A stretch of 56,276 nt of DNA from Sphingomonas asaccharolytica NBRC 15499 (lineage in GTDB: Bacteria; Pseudomonadota; Alphaproteobacteria; Sphingomonadales; Sphingomonadaceae): NCBI RefSeq assembly GCF_001598355.1, contig NZ_BCYU01000024.1:1-56276 (forward strand), read 5' to 3'. This document shows, one piece after another, positions 1 through 8,179 of this stretch (within the stretch, counting starts at the first letter, position 1; every line of letters starts with the position of its first letter). Under the pieces are notes generated by a model, which saw only the letters and a list, made by a program, of their open reading frames with translations, ran no database searches and was not told the DNA's origin. The position numbers were made by a program, and so were the translations under genes.

Positions 1-1
1 G

Positions 2-1111
2 GTCGATACCGGGGCGATCGGACACGATCGATTGATTCAGGCGCGCAACATGATGCTGGGCATGGCGTCGCAGGACAAGACGCTGGTCGGCGTCCGTCCT
101 AACTCGCTGGAGGATGCACCGCAGCTCAAGGTCGATATCGACCAGGATAAGGCGCGCGCGCTTGGGCTCGATCTCGGCGACGTGAATTCCGCGATCTCGG
201 CGGCTTGGGGCGGCGCTTATGTCAACGACTTCATCGATCGCGGCCGCGTCAAGCGCGTCTACGTCCAAGCCGACGCGCCGTATCGATTGAAGCCCGAGGA
301 TATCGGCAGTTTCTACGTGCGCTCGAGCAACGGCCAGATGGCGCCCTACACTGCTTTCTCGACGCTGAGTTGGGCGCAGGCGCCGGTGCAGTTGACGCGC
401 TATAATGGCCAGCCGGCGATCGAGATTCAGGGTGCGCCCGCGCCCGGCGTAGCGTCGGGCGCGGCGATGAAGGCAATGGAGAATATCCACGCGAAATTGC
501 CGCCGGGTACCGCGCTCGAATGGACTGGTCTGTCCTATGAGGAACGGCTGTCCGGGGGGCAGGCGCCCGCACTCTATGGGCTGTCATTGCTGATCGTATT
601 CCTGTGCCTCGCCGCGCTCTATGAAAGCTGGTCGGTGCCGATCTCGGTCTTGCTGGTGGTGCCGCTCGGTGTTGTCGGCGCCTTGCTCGCCGCGACGATC
701 ACCGGGCTCAATAACGACATCTATCTCCAGGTCGGGCTTATCACTACGATCGGCGTGTCGGCAAAGAACGCGATCCTGATCGTCGAATTTGCCGAGGAGA
801 GGATGCGCGAAGGGCTGAATGCGTTCGACGCCGCGATCGAAGCGGCCAAGCTGCGCCTCCGCCCGATCCTGATGACCAGCTTCGCCTTTGTCTTCGGCGT
901 GTTCCCGCTGGCGATCGCGGCGGGCGCCGGGGCGGGCGGGCAGCATGCTATCGGCCGCGCTGTCGTCGGCGGCATGTTGTCGGCCACCATCCTCGCCATC
1001 TTCTTCGTGCCGATGTTCTTCGTGGTCGTGTTGCGCCTGTTCGGCCGGCACGGCGAGCGCGACACGTCGACCGACCGCGATACCGATGCGGCCGCGCCGC
1101 AGGGAGCCTGA
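2..1111 (+). CDS. RND multidrug efflux permease, C-terminal part (partial)
   Basis: This is the C-terminal third of an inner-membrane RND (HAE-1, AcrB/MexF-like) proton-drug antiporter. The frame is open from the first bases of the window, so the N-terminal two thirds lie to the left. About 370 residues remain, against about 1050 in the family. The fragment starts in the porter domain (motif ARNMMLGMA, then [10 protein letters not shown]), continues through the second periplasmic loop and ends with the last transmembrane helices. The family motif [21 protein letters not shown] region is intact near codon 255. The outer-membrane partner starts 3 bp downstream, so the two form an efflux operon. 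The substrate cannot be read from this fragment. Confidence 0.93.
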   Translation, partial: VDTGAIGHDRLIQARNMMLGMASQDKTLVGVRPNSLEDAPQLKVDIDQDKARALGLDLGDVNSAISAAWGGAYVNDFIDRGRVKRVYVQADAPYRLKPEDIGSFYVRSSNGQMAPYTAFSTLSWAQAPVQLTRYNGQPAIEIQGAPAPGVASGAAMKAMENIHAKLPPGTALEWTGLSYEERLSGGQAPALYGLSLLIVFLCLAALYESWSVPISVLLVVPLGVVGALLAATITGLNNDIYLQVGLITTIGVSAKNAILIVEFAEERMREGLNAFDAAIEAAKLRLRPILMTSFAFVFGVFPLAIAAGAGAGGQHAIGRAVVGGMLSATILAIFFVPMFFVVVLRLFGRHGERDTSTDRDTDAAAPQGA

Positions 1112-1114
1112 TCT

Positions 1115-2545
1115 GTGACCGTTCGTCCCATCCTCGTCCTCCTGCTCGCCGGCAGCGCGCTGTCGGCCTGCAACTTCGCCCCCAAATATGTCCGGCCTTC
1201 GGGCGCCGTCCCGACCGCGCTGCCCGAAGGCGGCATCTATCCGCGGGCCGCGACCGACGCCCCGGACGTAACCGCGATCGGCTGGCGCGACTTCTTTACC
1301 GACGACCGCCTGCGCCAGGTGATCCAACTAGGGCTCGACAATAATCGCGATTTGCGGGTGGCGGCGGCGAATGTGCTCCAGGCGCGCGCGCAATATCGCG
1401 TGCAGCGCGCCGACATCCTGCCGAGCATCAACGCAAATGGTTCGGCGACCTACACCAACAGTGCGGGCGCGGCCGGCGCGGCGGGGGCGGGCGCGGCTGG
1501 CGGCGGTTCGTCGACCGACATCCAGTATTTCCAAGCCAATGTCGGTTTCTCAGCGTTCGAGCTCGATTTGTTCGGGCGGTTGCGCAATCTGTCCAAGGCC
1601 GCGCTCGAACAATATTTCGCGACCGAGGAAGCGCAGCGCACGACGCGGATCAGCCTGATCTCGGAAATCGCCACGGCCTGGCTGACTCTGGCGTCCGACC
1701 AGGATCAGTTGCGGCTGTCGCAGAACACGCTCAAGACCTTCGAGCAAACGCTCGAGCTGACGCGCGCGCAATTCCGTATCGGCGTCGCCTCAGAACTCGA
1801 ATCGCGCCAAGCCGAAACCAATTACCAGGCGGCGCGCAACGATATCGCCACGCTCCAGACCAGGATCGCCCAGGACCAGAACGCGCTAAACCTGCTCGCC
1901 GGGACGACCGTCACGGCCGATTTGCTGCCGGCGGCGCTCGGCGATGGCCGCGTAACGCGCGACGCCTTGCCCGCTAACCTGTCGTCGGACGTGCTGTTGC
2001 GGCGTCCGGATGTGCTCCAGGCGGAGCATCAACTGATCGCGCAGAATGCCAATATCGGCGCGGCACGGGCGGCCTTTTTCCCGCGCATTTCGCTGACCGC
2101 GGCGCTGGGCACGATCAGCAGCGGGCTGACCGGGCTGTTCGGGGCGGGAACCGGCACCTACAATGTCGCCCCATCGGTCGCGCTGCCGCTGTTCGACGCC
2201 GGCCGAAACAAGGGCAATCTCGATTACGCCAAGGCGTCGCAAAAAGCGGCGGTAGCGACGTATGAAAAGACCATCCAGACTGCCTTTCGCGAAGTTGCCG
2301 ACGCGCTGGCGCAACGTGGCACGATCGACGAGCAGGTTTCCGCCCAGACCGCACGAGCCAATGCCGCGCAAGTGGCGGCCAAATTGTCCGATGCACGCTA
2401 TCGCGCGGGCGTTGACAGCTTCCTGGTCGCGCTCGATGCGCAACGCACCGCTTATGCGGCGGAACAGCAGTTGGTTACGACCCGCACGACCCGGTCGAGC
2501 AACCTGATCGAGTTATATCGGGCACTCGGCGGCGGCCTCCAGTGA
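1115..2545 (+). CDS. Efflux transporter outer-membrane lipoprotein, NodT/OprM family
   Basis: This is the outer-membrane channel of a tripartite efflux system. It starts at GTG 1115, three bases after the permease stop. The N-terminus is a lipoprotein signal with lipobox L-S-A-C near residue 19, followed by the family segment N-F-A-P-K-Y-V-R-P. At 476 residues it has the usual length, with two OEP repeats rich in helices. A Gly/Ala-rich insert (about residues 113-130, DNA 1460-1510) lies in the first repeat and is probably a surface or periplasmic loop. Family membership is clear. The drug specificity is set mainly by the permease and is not predictable here. Confidence 0.92.
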   Translation: MTVRPILVLLLAGSALSACNFAPKYVRPSGAVPTALPEGGIYPRAATDAPDVTAIGWRDFFTDDRLRQVIQLGLDNNRDLRVAAANVLQARAQYRVQRADILPSINANGSATYTNSAGAAGAAGAGAAGGGSSTDIQYFQANVGFSAFELDLFGRLRNLSKAALEQYFATEEAQRTTRISLISEIATAWLTLASDQDQLRLSQNTLKTFEQTLELTRAQFRIGVASELESRQAETNYQAARNDIATLQTRIAQDQNALNLLAGTTVTADLLPAALGDGRVTRDALPANLSSDVLLRRPDVLQAEHQLIAQNANIGAARAAFFPRISLTAALGTISSGLTGLFGAGTGTYNVAPSVALPLFDAGRNKGNLDYAKASQKAAVATYEKTIQTAFREVADALAQRGTIDEQVSAQTARANAAQVAAKLSDARYRAGVDSFLVALDAQRTAYAAEQQLVTTRTTRSSNLIELYRALGGGLQ

Positions 2546-2588
2546 TCGATTAGATCGCCTGCTTGCCTTTTGGCGCAATAAGCATAAC

Positions 2589-2610
2589 CTCTCTCCAGAT
2601 AAGGAGAGAG
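2589..2610 (+). promoter_or_regulatory. Stem-loop masking the ribosome binding site of the next gene
   Basis: CTCTCTCC (2589-2596) and GGAGAGAG (2603-2610) form a perfect 8-bp stem with a 6-base loop (AGATAA). The Shine-Dalgarno AAGGAG (2601-2606) of the gene starting at 2616 lies mostly inside the 3' arm, so folding would hide it. The structure is seen in the sequence; translational control, for example by temperature or a protein, is inference. Confidence 0.5.
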
Positions 2611-2615
2611 TGACG

Positions 2616-2882
2616 ATGAAAGACGTCGAGTTTGTTGCTGGGGACAGCAGCGACAAGACCATGCTGATTCTGCAGAGTCTGCTGTGCGTATTGCGTGAAA
2701 AGAACCTGCTGACGCGCGCGGATATCGAGAATTTGTGCGACAAGGTGCAGGCAAGTGCCGCCGATCATGCGCAAAATCCGCTGCCATGCTGCGACGCGAG
2801 CGCGCTGGCAGCGGCGAACGAGATGGGCAAGATCGGCGATTATATCGGCCGGCGCTATGGCGGGAAGCACCGCCGGAACTGA
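2616..2882 (+). CDS. Small conserved hypothetical protein (88 aa)
   Basis: The function is not recognised. ATG 2616 is preferred over the GTG at 2610 because AAGGAG (2601-2606) is 9 bases upstream. The protein is soluble and probably helical. It begins MKDVEFVAGDSSDKTMLILQ and contains a helix resembling LREKNLLTRADIENLCDKV, then a Cys-Cys pair (PCCDAS, about residues 57-62), and ends in a basic tail (YGGKHRRN). There is no signal peptide or membrane segment. It stands alone between the efflux operon and rpsU. Its RBS is sequestered in a hairpin, which suggests post-transcriptional control. Codon use matches the neighbours, supporting a real gene. Confidence 0.72.
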   Translation: MKDVEFVAGDSSDKTMLILQSLLCVLREKNLLTRADIENLCDKVQASAADHAQNPLPCCDASALAAANEMGKIGDYIGRRYGGKHRRN

Positions 2883-2907
2883 TTCGCCCACGGGGTTTCG
2901 CGCCTTG

Positions 2908-2933
2908 CGGCTGTAGCGAACGTGCAACAGCCG
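2908..2933 (+). repeat. Inverted repeat in the rpsU leader
   Basis: CGGCTGT (2908-2914) pairs perfectly with ACAGCCG (2927-2933) around a 12-base loop, about 100 bases before the rpsU start. It has no strong U-run after it. It could be a weak terminator for the preceding gene or part of the rpsU leader; the sequence does not decide between these. Confidence 0.35.
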
Positions 2934-3035
2934 ACTCACTTGCCTTTTGCCCGACCCACTGTTAGGAGCCGCGCCTTCACGCCCGGACTTTGTCTGGGGC
3001 GGCCACAATCATTTGATCTGGAGTTGACGGGTTTT

Positions 3036-3242
3036 ATGCAAATCATCGTGCGCGATAACAATGTCGATCAGGCGCTTCGGGCTCTCAAGAAGAAGCTCCA
3101 GCGCGAAGGCGTGTATCGCGAGATGAAGCTGCGCCGCCATTACGAGAAGCCCAGCGAGAAGCGTGCGCGCGAGCGTGCCGCCGCCGTCCGTCGCGCGCGC
3201 AAGCTCGAGCGCAAGCGGATGGAGCGTGACGGGGCCAAGTAA
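3036..3242 (+). CDS. rpsU: 30S ribosomal protein S21
   Basis: This is a small basic ribosomal protein of the 30S platform, needed for initiation at natural mRNAs. The sequence begins [20 protein letters not shown], the conserved S21 N-terminus, followed by [20 protein letters not shown] and an Arg/Lys-rich tail. At 68 residues it has normal length. The longer open frame starting upstream at 2922 is ignored because homologues start at this Met and GGAG lies upstream at 3020-3023. The FKBP genes follow in the same direction. Confidence 0.97.
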   Translation: MQIIVRDNNVDQALRALKKKLQREGVYREMKLRRHYEKPSEKRARERAAAVRRARKLERKRMERDGAK

Positions 3243-3352
3243 GGCCTGCACGTCGCTTTCGTGAGGGCTTGCGAGCCGCGGCCCTCCGACCTACCCAGAA
3301 CAGCGTGTCCCGGCCGCGGTCGTACGCGGCCTTCCCGTCGAGGCTTGCTCCC

Positions 3353-3997
3353 ATGTCCGTGACCGCCGTTCCCCTGCAGCCCGTCAAGCGCAGCTATATC
3401 TGGCTGCTGTGGATCGGTATCGCCGTCGCCGTGATCGGCGCCTTCCTGCTCGCACGGCAGGGCGATGACCTGTTCACCAGGTCGCAGCGCGCTTGGGGCG
3501 TCACGACGACGTCGTCGGGCCTCAAATACGAAGTGCTCAAGGCCGGCACGGGCGCGTCTCCGACGGATACCGACGTTGCGCTGGTCCAGTATGAAGGCCG
3601 CCTGCGCAACGGCAAAGTCTTCGACAAGTCGCAACAGCCGATGCCGATGCCTGTCAAAGGCGTCGTTCCGGGATTCAGCGAAGCGCTGAAGTTGATGCAC
3701 AAGAATGAGAAGATCCTGGTGTGGATTCCCGCGAGCCTGGCTTATGGCGCGCAGGACCAGAAGGATCAGCAGGGCAATGTCGTGCTGCCGGCGAATTCGC
3801 CGCTGATGTTCGATATCGAACTCAAGGATTTCCTGCCGCAAGCGGTGGTCGAACAATATCAGCGCCAGATGCAACAGATGAACGGCGGCGGCGCCAGCGG
3901 CATGGGCGGTCCCGGTGGGCCAGGCGGCGCGCCTGGCGGTGCCGGTGGTCCGCCCCTGGGCGGCGGCGAGAGCCTCGTCCCTCCTCCAGGACAGTGA
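3353..3997 (+). CDS. Membrane-anchored FKBP-type peptidyl-prolyl isomerase (copy 1)
   Basis: This is a prolyl cis-trans isomerase of the FKBP family, predicted to face the periplasm from an N-terminal signal anchor. ATG 3353 is chosen because the frame upstream of it shows no protein-like composition. A transmembrane helix (about residues 15-35, LLWIGIAVAVIGAFLLA) precedes one FKBP domain (about 48-170) with the blocks VALVQYEGRL, GKVFDKS, VKGVVPGFSEAL and VWIPASLAYG. The last 45 residues are Gln/Met then Gly/Pro-rich low-complexity sequence. It is followed 11 bp later by a paralogue. Clients are unknown; outer-membrane proteins are a reasonable guess for a periplasmic isomerase. Confidence 0.9.
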   Translation: MSVTAVPLQPVKRSYIWLLWIGIAVAVIGAFLLARQGDDLFTRSQRAWGVTTTSSGLKYEVLKAGTGASPTDTDVALVQYEGRLRNGKVFDKSQQPMPMPVKGVVPGFSEALKLMHKNEKILVWIPASLAYGAQDQKDQQGNVVLPANSPLMFDIELKDFLPQAVVEQYQRQMQQMNGGGASGMGGPGGPGGAPGGAGGPPLGGGESLVPPPGQ

Positions 3998-4008
3998 AAA
4001 GATAAAAC

Positions 4009-4674
4009 ATGGCTGACACGATTGCTCCCAAGGCGCCCGCAAAGGCGCCGCTCGATCCGCGTGCGAAACGCGTCCTGTGGCTGGGCATCGTGCTCGCCGT
4101 GCTGGGCGCCGGCGCGTTGCTGTTCAGCATGTTCATGTGGTGGGGCGGCAGCGCGCGCGACTCGCTGTCGATGACGTTCAATTCCTGGGCGCCCGGAGTG
4201 AAGACCACCGCGTCGGGGCTGCAGTACAAGGTGCTGACCCCGGGCAAGGGCAAGAATCCGACCGACACCGACGTCGCGCTGATCAATTACGAAGGCAAAT
4301 TGCTCGACGGCACCACGTTCGACAAGTCGCAGCAACCGACCCCGATGCCGATCAAGGGCGTCGTCCCCGGCTTCAGCGAAGCGCTCAAGCTGATGAGCAA
4401 GGGTGCGAAGTTCCGCGTCTGGATCCCGGCCAAGCTCGGCTATGGCGACAAGGGCGCGGGCCCGATCCCGGCCAACGCCACTCTGGTGTTCGACATCGAG
4501 CTGATCGACTTCCTGCCGCAGGCAGTGATCGAGCAATATCAGCAGCAAATGATGCAGAAGATGGGCGGTGCCGGCGGCGCCGGTGGTCCTCCGGGGGCTG
4601 GCGGCGCAGTGCCAGGCGGCGAGCCTGCCCCGACGAGCGGCGTCCCGGCGCCTGCCGCGCCGACCGGCAAGTAG
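4009..4674 (+). CDS. Membrane-anchored FKBP-type peptidyl-prolyl isomerase (copy 2)
   Basis: This is a second paralogue of the same architecture: a transmembrane anchor (about residues 23-43), a linker, one FKBP domain (about 65-175, with VALINYEGKL, TTFDKSQQPTPMP, IKGVVPGFSEALKLM and VWIPAKLGYG), and a Gln/Met then Gly/Ala/Pro-rich tail. It lacks the Asp/Gln insert (DQKDQQG) that copies 1 and 3 carry after the LAYG/LGYG motif. The gaps of 11 bp on both sides and common strand indicate one transcript. The near-identical hydrophobic pocket motifs suggest all three copies are active isomerases. Confidence 0.9.
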   Translation: MADTIAPKAPAKAPLDPRAKRVLWLGIVLAVLGAGALLFSMFMWWGGSARDSLSMTFNSWAPGVKTTASGLQYKVLTPGKGKNPTDTDVALINYEGKLLDGTTFDKSQQPTPMPIKGVVPGFSEALKLMSKGAKFRVWIPAKLGYGDKGAGPIPANATLVFDIELIDFLPQAVIEQYQQQMMQKMGGAGGAGGPPGAGGAVPGGEPAPTSGVPAPAAPTGK

Positions 4675-4685
4675 GCGACGGCGTC

Positions 4686-5225
4686 ATGGGCCTGAAGGTT
4701 GCGACGGCTTGCCTGATCGGCGCGGTGTCGGTCATGATCGGTGCCATGCCGGTGCTCGCAAAGAAGGCGCCGGTCGCCGAGCGGTCGACTGTTGCGAAGC
4801 GGGCTGCCGCCAAGGCGCCGGTGGCTCCGTTGTCGCCCGAGGATGCCTTCCTCGCCAAGAACCGCAAGTTACGCGGCGTGATCCAGACCGCGTCAGGCAT
4901 CCAATATCGCGTGATCAAGCCGGCGACCGGCGCGCATCCGACTGATACGGATGTCGCGCTGGTCAATTACGAAGGCAAGCTTGTCGACGGCACGAGCTTC
5001 GACAAATCGACCCAGCCGACGCCGATGCCGGTTTCAGGCGTGGTGCCAGGCTTCAGCGAAGCGCTGAAGCTGATGGCCAAGGGTGAGACGCTGCGCGTAT
5101 GGATTCCGTCCCGCCTGGCTTATGGCCCCGAGGATCAGCGTGACGAGCAGGGTAAGGTGGTGATCCCGGGCAAGTCGACCCTGGTGTTCGACATCGAACT
5201 CGTGGACTTCCAGCCGCAATCCTGA
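4686..5225 (+). CDS. Periplasmic FKBP-type peptidyl-prolyl isomerase (copy 3)
   Basis: This is the third tandem FKBP. Starting at ATG 4686, it has a signal peptide (MGLKVATACLIGAVSVMIGA, cleavage likely after PVLA near residue 25), a Lys/Ala-rich linker and one FKBP domain (about 70-179; motifs VALVNYEGKL, TSFDKSTQPTPMP, VSGVVPGFSEAL, VWIPSRLAYG). It has no transmembrane anchor after cleavage and no Gly/Pro-rich tail, so it is probably soluble in the periplasm, unlike copies 1 and 2. A longer frame beginning at 4077 only reads through copy 2 in another phase and is not a gene. The MFS gene ends tail-to-tail 72 bp away. Confidence 0.9.
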   Translation: MGLKVATACLIGAVSVMIGAMPVLAKKAPVAERSTVAKRAAAKAPVAPLSPEDAFLAKNRKLRGVIQTASGIQYRVIKPATGAHPTDTDVALVNYEGKLVDGTSFDKSTQPTPMPVSGVVPGFSEALKLMAKGETLRVWIPSRLAYGPEDQRDEQGKVVIPGKSTLVFDIELVDFQPQS

Positions 5226-5297
5226 TTGCGGCGGCAGCCCGAGCCAAAGCTCGGCGAGCGCGCGCTGTTCCCGGTTTTCTTTCCGCAAACGTGGTGG

Positions 5298-6494
5298 TCA
5301 TGCCTTCGCGGGCGCGACGTCGCGAGCCAATATTCGCTGGCCAATAAGCGCGATAGACAAAGCGGCGGTCGCTGCGCCTGCCGACACCAGAAAGCCGCTG
5401 CGGGCGCCGAACGCGTCGACCACCCAGCCCGACAGGAAAGCGCCCAGCGCCATGCCGATGCCGATGCCCGTCGTCACCCAGGTCACGCCTTCGGTCAGAA
5501 CCCCGCGGGGAACGCGCCGTTCGACCAGCCCGAACGCGGTGATGAAGGTCGGCGACACCGCGACACCGCTCAACAGGATCGCCGCGGCCAATGTCGGCAC
5601 GGAATTCGCCAGCAGCAACGGCAATGTCGTGACCAGCAACGCGACGAGCACCACGAGCAATTGCCTGTGCAGCGGCAGCGTGAGCTTCAATGCGCCGATA
5701 ACGACCCCGACGACGAACGACCCCGCCGCATACAGGCCGATGACCAGGCTCGCGGCGCCGGGTTGACCGAGGTCGCGGGTAAGCGCGACGGTGCTTACCT
5801 CGGCGGTCGCGAAGATCGCGCCGACGAAGACCAGGATCAGGGTGATGATCTGTACGGGCGGCAAGAAGATCGCGGAACCGTTTCGACCAGCATCGGCCGA
5901 ACGCACCGGCGGTTCGGTGCGCCGTTGCAGGACGAATGCCGTCGTCCCGGCAGCGAGAAGCAGGGTCGAAACCAGGGTGCCGGCTTCGGGAAACAGCGCG
6001 ACGCTCAACCCCACCGATAGTGACGCTCCGGCGATATAGACCAGTTCGTCGGCCGCCGACTCGAACGCGAAGGCGGTGTTGAGCTCAGGGCGGTCGCGGA
6101 ACAATTCGGTCCATCGGGCGCGGACCATCGCCGACATGCTGGGCATGACGGCGGCCGGCAATGCAGCGGCGAACAGGGTCCAGGCCGGCCAGTTGTGATG
6201 CGCGGCGATCATCAGCACGACGAAGGCCACGACCGATATCGTCGTGGTCGGAACGATCAGGCGGAATTGCCCCAGCCGGTCGACCAATCGCGAAATCTGC
6301 GGTGCGACGGCGGCATTGGTGAGCGTTACCGTCGCTGCGACGGCGCCGGCTAGCCAATATTCGCCGCGCAGTTCGGACAGCATCGTGACGATGCCGATCG
6401 GAACCATGGCTACCGGAAGCCGGGCGATGAACGCGGCCGCGGCGAAGCCCTTCGTTCCGCGGGCGCGAAAGATCGCCGCATAGGGATTCGTCAT
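5298..6494 (-). CDS. MFS transporter
   Basis: This is a 398-residue inner-membrane protein of the major facilitator superfamily with about 12 hydrophobic helices. ATG 6494 (MTNPYAAIFRARGTKGFAAA) is chosen because GGGAAG lies about nine bases upstream and family members start this way; the 24 extra codons of the longer frame are not helix-like. The N-half has the pattern of a YfcA/EmrD-like permease with SRLVDRLGQFRL after helix 2, the loop 2-3 motif of the family. It stands alone, convergent with the FKBP block and divergent from cydA. The substrate is unknown; a drug or small-metabolite exporter is typical for this group. Confidence 0.85.
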   Translation of the reverse strand: MTNPYAAIFRARGTKGFAAAAFIARLPVAMVPIGIVTMLSELRGEYWLAGAVAATVTLTNAAVAPQISRLVDRLGQFRLIVPTTTISVVAFVVLMIAAHHNWPAWTLFAAALPAAVMPSMSAMVRARWTELFRDRPELNTAFAFESAADELVYIAGASLSVGLSVALFPEAGTLVSTLLLAAGTTAFVLQRRTEPPVRSADAGRNGSAIFLPPVQIITLILVFVGAIFATAEVSTVALTRDLGQPGAASLVIGLYAAGSFVVGVVIGALKLTLPLHRQLLVVLVALLVTTLPLLLANSVPTLAAAILLSGVAVSPTFITAFGLVERRVPRGVLTEGVTWVTTGIGIGMALGAFLSGWVVDAFGARSGFLVSAGAATAALSIALIGQRILARDVAPAKA

Positions 6495-6697
6495 GCTTGT
6501 AATCTTCCCATCGCCGGCGCCCCTTCCCGGGCGGTTCTGAACCTTAACGAAGCAGGGAAGGGCCACGCGTTGCGCGGCGCGACCCCTTTTTTCCTTCGAC
6601 TTGATGGAGTTCTACTATCCCGCGCACTCGCGCCTGCATATCGTGCACTTGCGTTGCGCTCGATCCGGGCGCATCGGCGGCGGGCAAGGAGGTGGCG

Positions 6698-8179
6698 ATG
6701 ACTGCCGCTGAGACTGCCTTGCTGCTAGCCCGGATCCAGTTCGGGTTTACCGTCAGCTTTCATTTCATTTTCCCCAGCTTCTCGATCGGCTTGGCGAGTT
6801 ACCTGATGGTGCTCGAAGGGCTGTGGCTGCGTACGGGGAAGCCGGTCTATCTCGACCTGTTCCGCTTCTGGGTGAAGATCTTCGCCGTCGCGTTCGCCAT
6901 GGGCGTCGTGTCCGGGATCGTGATGTCCTATCAGTTCGGCACCAACTGGTCGGTCTTCTCCGACAAGGCCGGGCCGGTGATCGGGCCGCTGATGGCATAC
7001 GAGGTGCTGACCGCTTTCTTCCTAGAAGCCGGGTTTCTGGGCGTGATGCTGTTCGGGATGAAGCGCGTCGGCAAAAAACTGCACTTCGCTGCGACGTGCA
7101 TGGTCGCGCTCGGCACCTTCATCTCGGCTTTCTGGATCCTCAGCGTCAACAGCTGGATGCAGACCCCGACCGGATTCGCGATGAATGCGCAGGGGCAGTT
7201 CGTCGTCGCCGGATCCTGGGCAGCGGTGATATTCAACCCGAGTTTCCCGTATCGCCTGGTGCATACGGTGATCGCGGCGTATCTGACGACCTCGCTGGTG
7301 GTTGGGGCGTGCGGGGCCTGGCATTTGCTCAGGGACGCTGCCGGACGGCGCGGCAAAGCCGCGCCGTCGGACGAGCCTGGCGGCTCGCCGGCCGCCGCAG
7401 CGAGTCCAGGAGCGACGCCGTCGCTCCAGGCCGCTCGCAAAATGTTTAGTATGGCGATGTGGATGGCCGCCTTGATCGCGCCGATACAGATCCTGGCGGG
7501 GGACCAGCAAGGCCTCAATACGCTTGAGCACCAGCCCGCCAAGGTGCTGGCGATGGAAGGCGATTTCGATCCGAGCCCGAACGGTGCGCCCTTGGTCCTG
7601 TTCGGCCTGCCGTCCAACGCCGACGGCAAGGTCCATTACAAGGTCGAGATACCCTATGCTGGATCGCTGATCCTGAAGCACGATCCCCATGCGCCGCTCC
7701 AGGGACTGAAGGATTTCCCGCGCGATCAATGGGCGCCGGTGGCGGTGGTGTTCTGGTCGTTCCGGGTGATGGTCGGGCTGGGCCTGGCCATGCTCGGCCT
7801 GGGATTGTGGAGCCTGGTCGCGCGCCTGCGGCGCAGGCTGTATGACTGGACGTGGCTGCACCGGGCCGCATTGGTGATGGGACCGGCGGGCTTTGTCGCG
7901 GTGATCGCGGGGTGGATTACCACCGAGGTCGGGCGCCAGCCCTGGACGATCTATGGCCTGCTCAGGACTGCCCAGTCGGCCTCGCCGCTGGCGACGCCCG
8001 CCGTCGCCACGTCGCTGGCGGCATTCGTCATCGTCTATTTCGCGGTGTTCGGGATCGGCGTCTGGTACATCCTGAAGCTGATGCAGAAAGGCCCCGAAGC
8101 GCACGAACCCGAATTGTCCGACGCACCGATTCGGACAGCCGGAATCACGCCCGCAGCGCAAAAGGGAGGCGAATCATGA
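6698..8179 (+). CDS. cydA: Cytochrome bd-type quinol oxidase subunit I (CIO type)
   Basis: This catalytic subunit of the bd-type terminal oxidase oxidises quinol and reduces oxygen at hemes b/d in the inner membrane. ATG 6698 is used, with AAGGAGG (6686-6692) 5 bases upstream. Visible motifs are His22 in SFHFIFPSFSIG (heme ligand region), the Q-loop segment NTLEHQPAKVLAMEGDF and GRQPW (412-416). The short Q-loop fits the cyanide-insensitive oxidase subgroup. Residues about 216-244 (after GAWHLLRD) are an extra Gly/Ala/Pro-rich stretch encoded by consecutive DNA palindromes, not seen in typical CydA, where this loop is short. The frame stays open. cydB overlaps by 4 bp (ATGA). Confidence 0.95.
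   Translation: MTAAETALLLARIQFGFTVSFHFIFPSFSIGLASYLMVLEGLWLRTGKPVYLDLFRFWVKIFAVAFAMGVVSGIVMSYQFGTNWSVFSDKAGPVIGPLMAYEVLTAFFLEAGFLGVMLFGMKRVGKKLHFAATCMVALGTFISAFWILSVNSWMQTPTGFAMNAQGQFVVAGSWAAVIFNPSFPYRLVHTVIAAYLTTSLVVGACGAWHLLRDAAGRRGKAAPSDEPGGSPAAAASPGATPSLQAARKMFSMAMWMAALIAPIQILAGDQQGLNTLEHQPAKVLAMEGDFDPSPNGAPLVLFGLPSNADGKVHYKVEIPYAGSLILKHDPHAPLQGLKDFPRDQWAPVAVVFWSFRVMVGLGLAMLGLGLWSLVARLRRRLYDWTWLHRAALVMGPAGFVAVIAGWITTEVGRQPWTIYGLLRTAQSASPLATPAVATSLAAFVIVYFAVFGIGVWYILKLMQKGPEAHEPELSDAPIRTAGITPAAQKGGES
7344..7427 (+). repeat. In-frame palindromic element inside cydA
   Basis: Three hairpins follow one another: GACGGCGCGGC/GCCGCGCCGTC (7344-7354 with 7358-7368, loop AAA), CGAGCC/GGCTCG (7372-7377 with 7382-7387) and GGAGCGAC/GTCGCTCC (7409-7416 with 7420-7427). 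All arms pair perfectly. The block lies exactly where the protein has its low-complexity extra loop. It resembles palindromic elements that insert in frame in alphaproteobacterial genes, such as the Rickettsia palindromic elements; that analogy is inference. Confidence 0.6.

Noticed and set aside
7022..8161. 379-codon minus-strand frame opposite cydA
   Set aside because: Shadow of cydA; composition dominated by Arg, Gln and His as typical for antisense frames.
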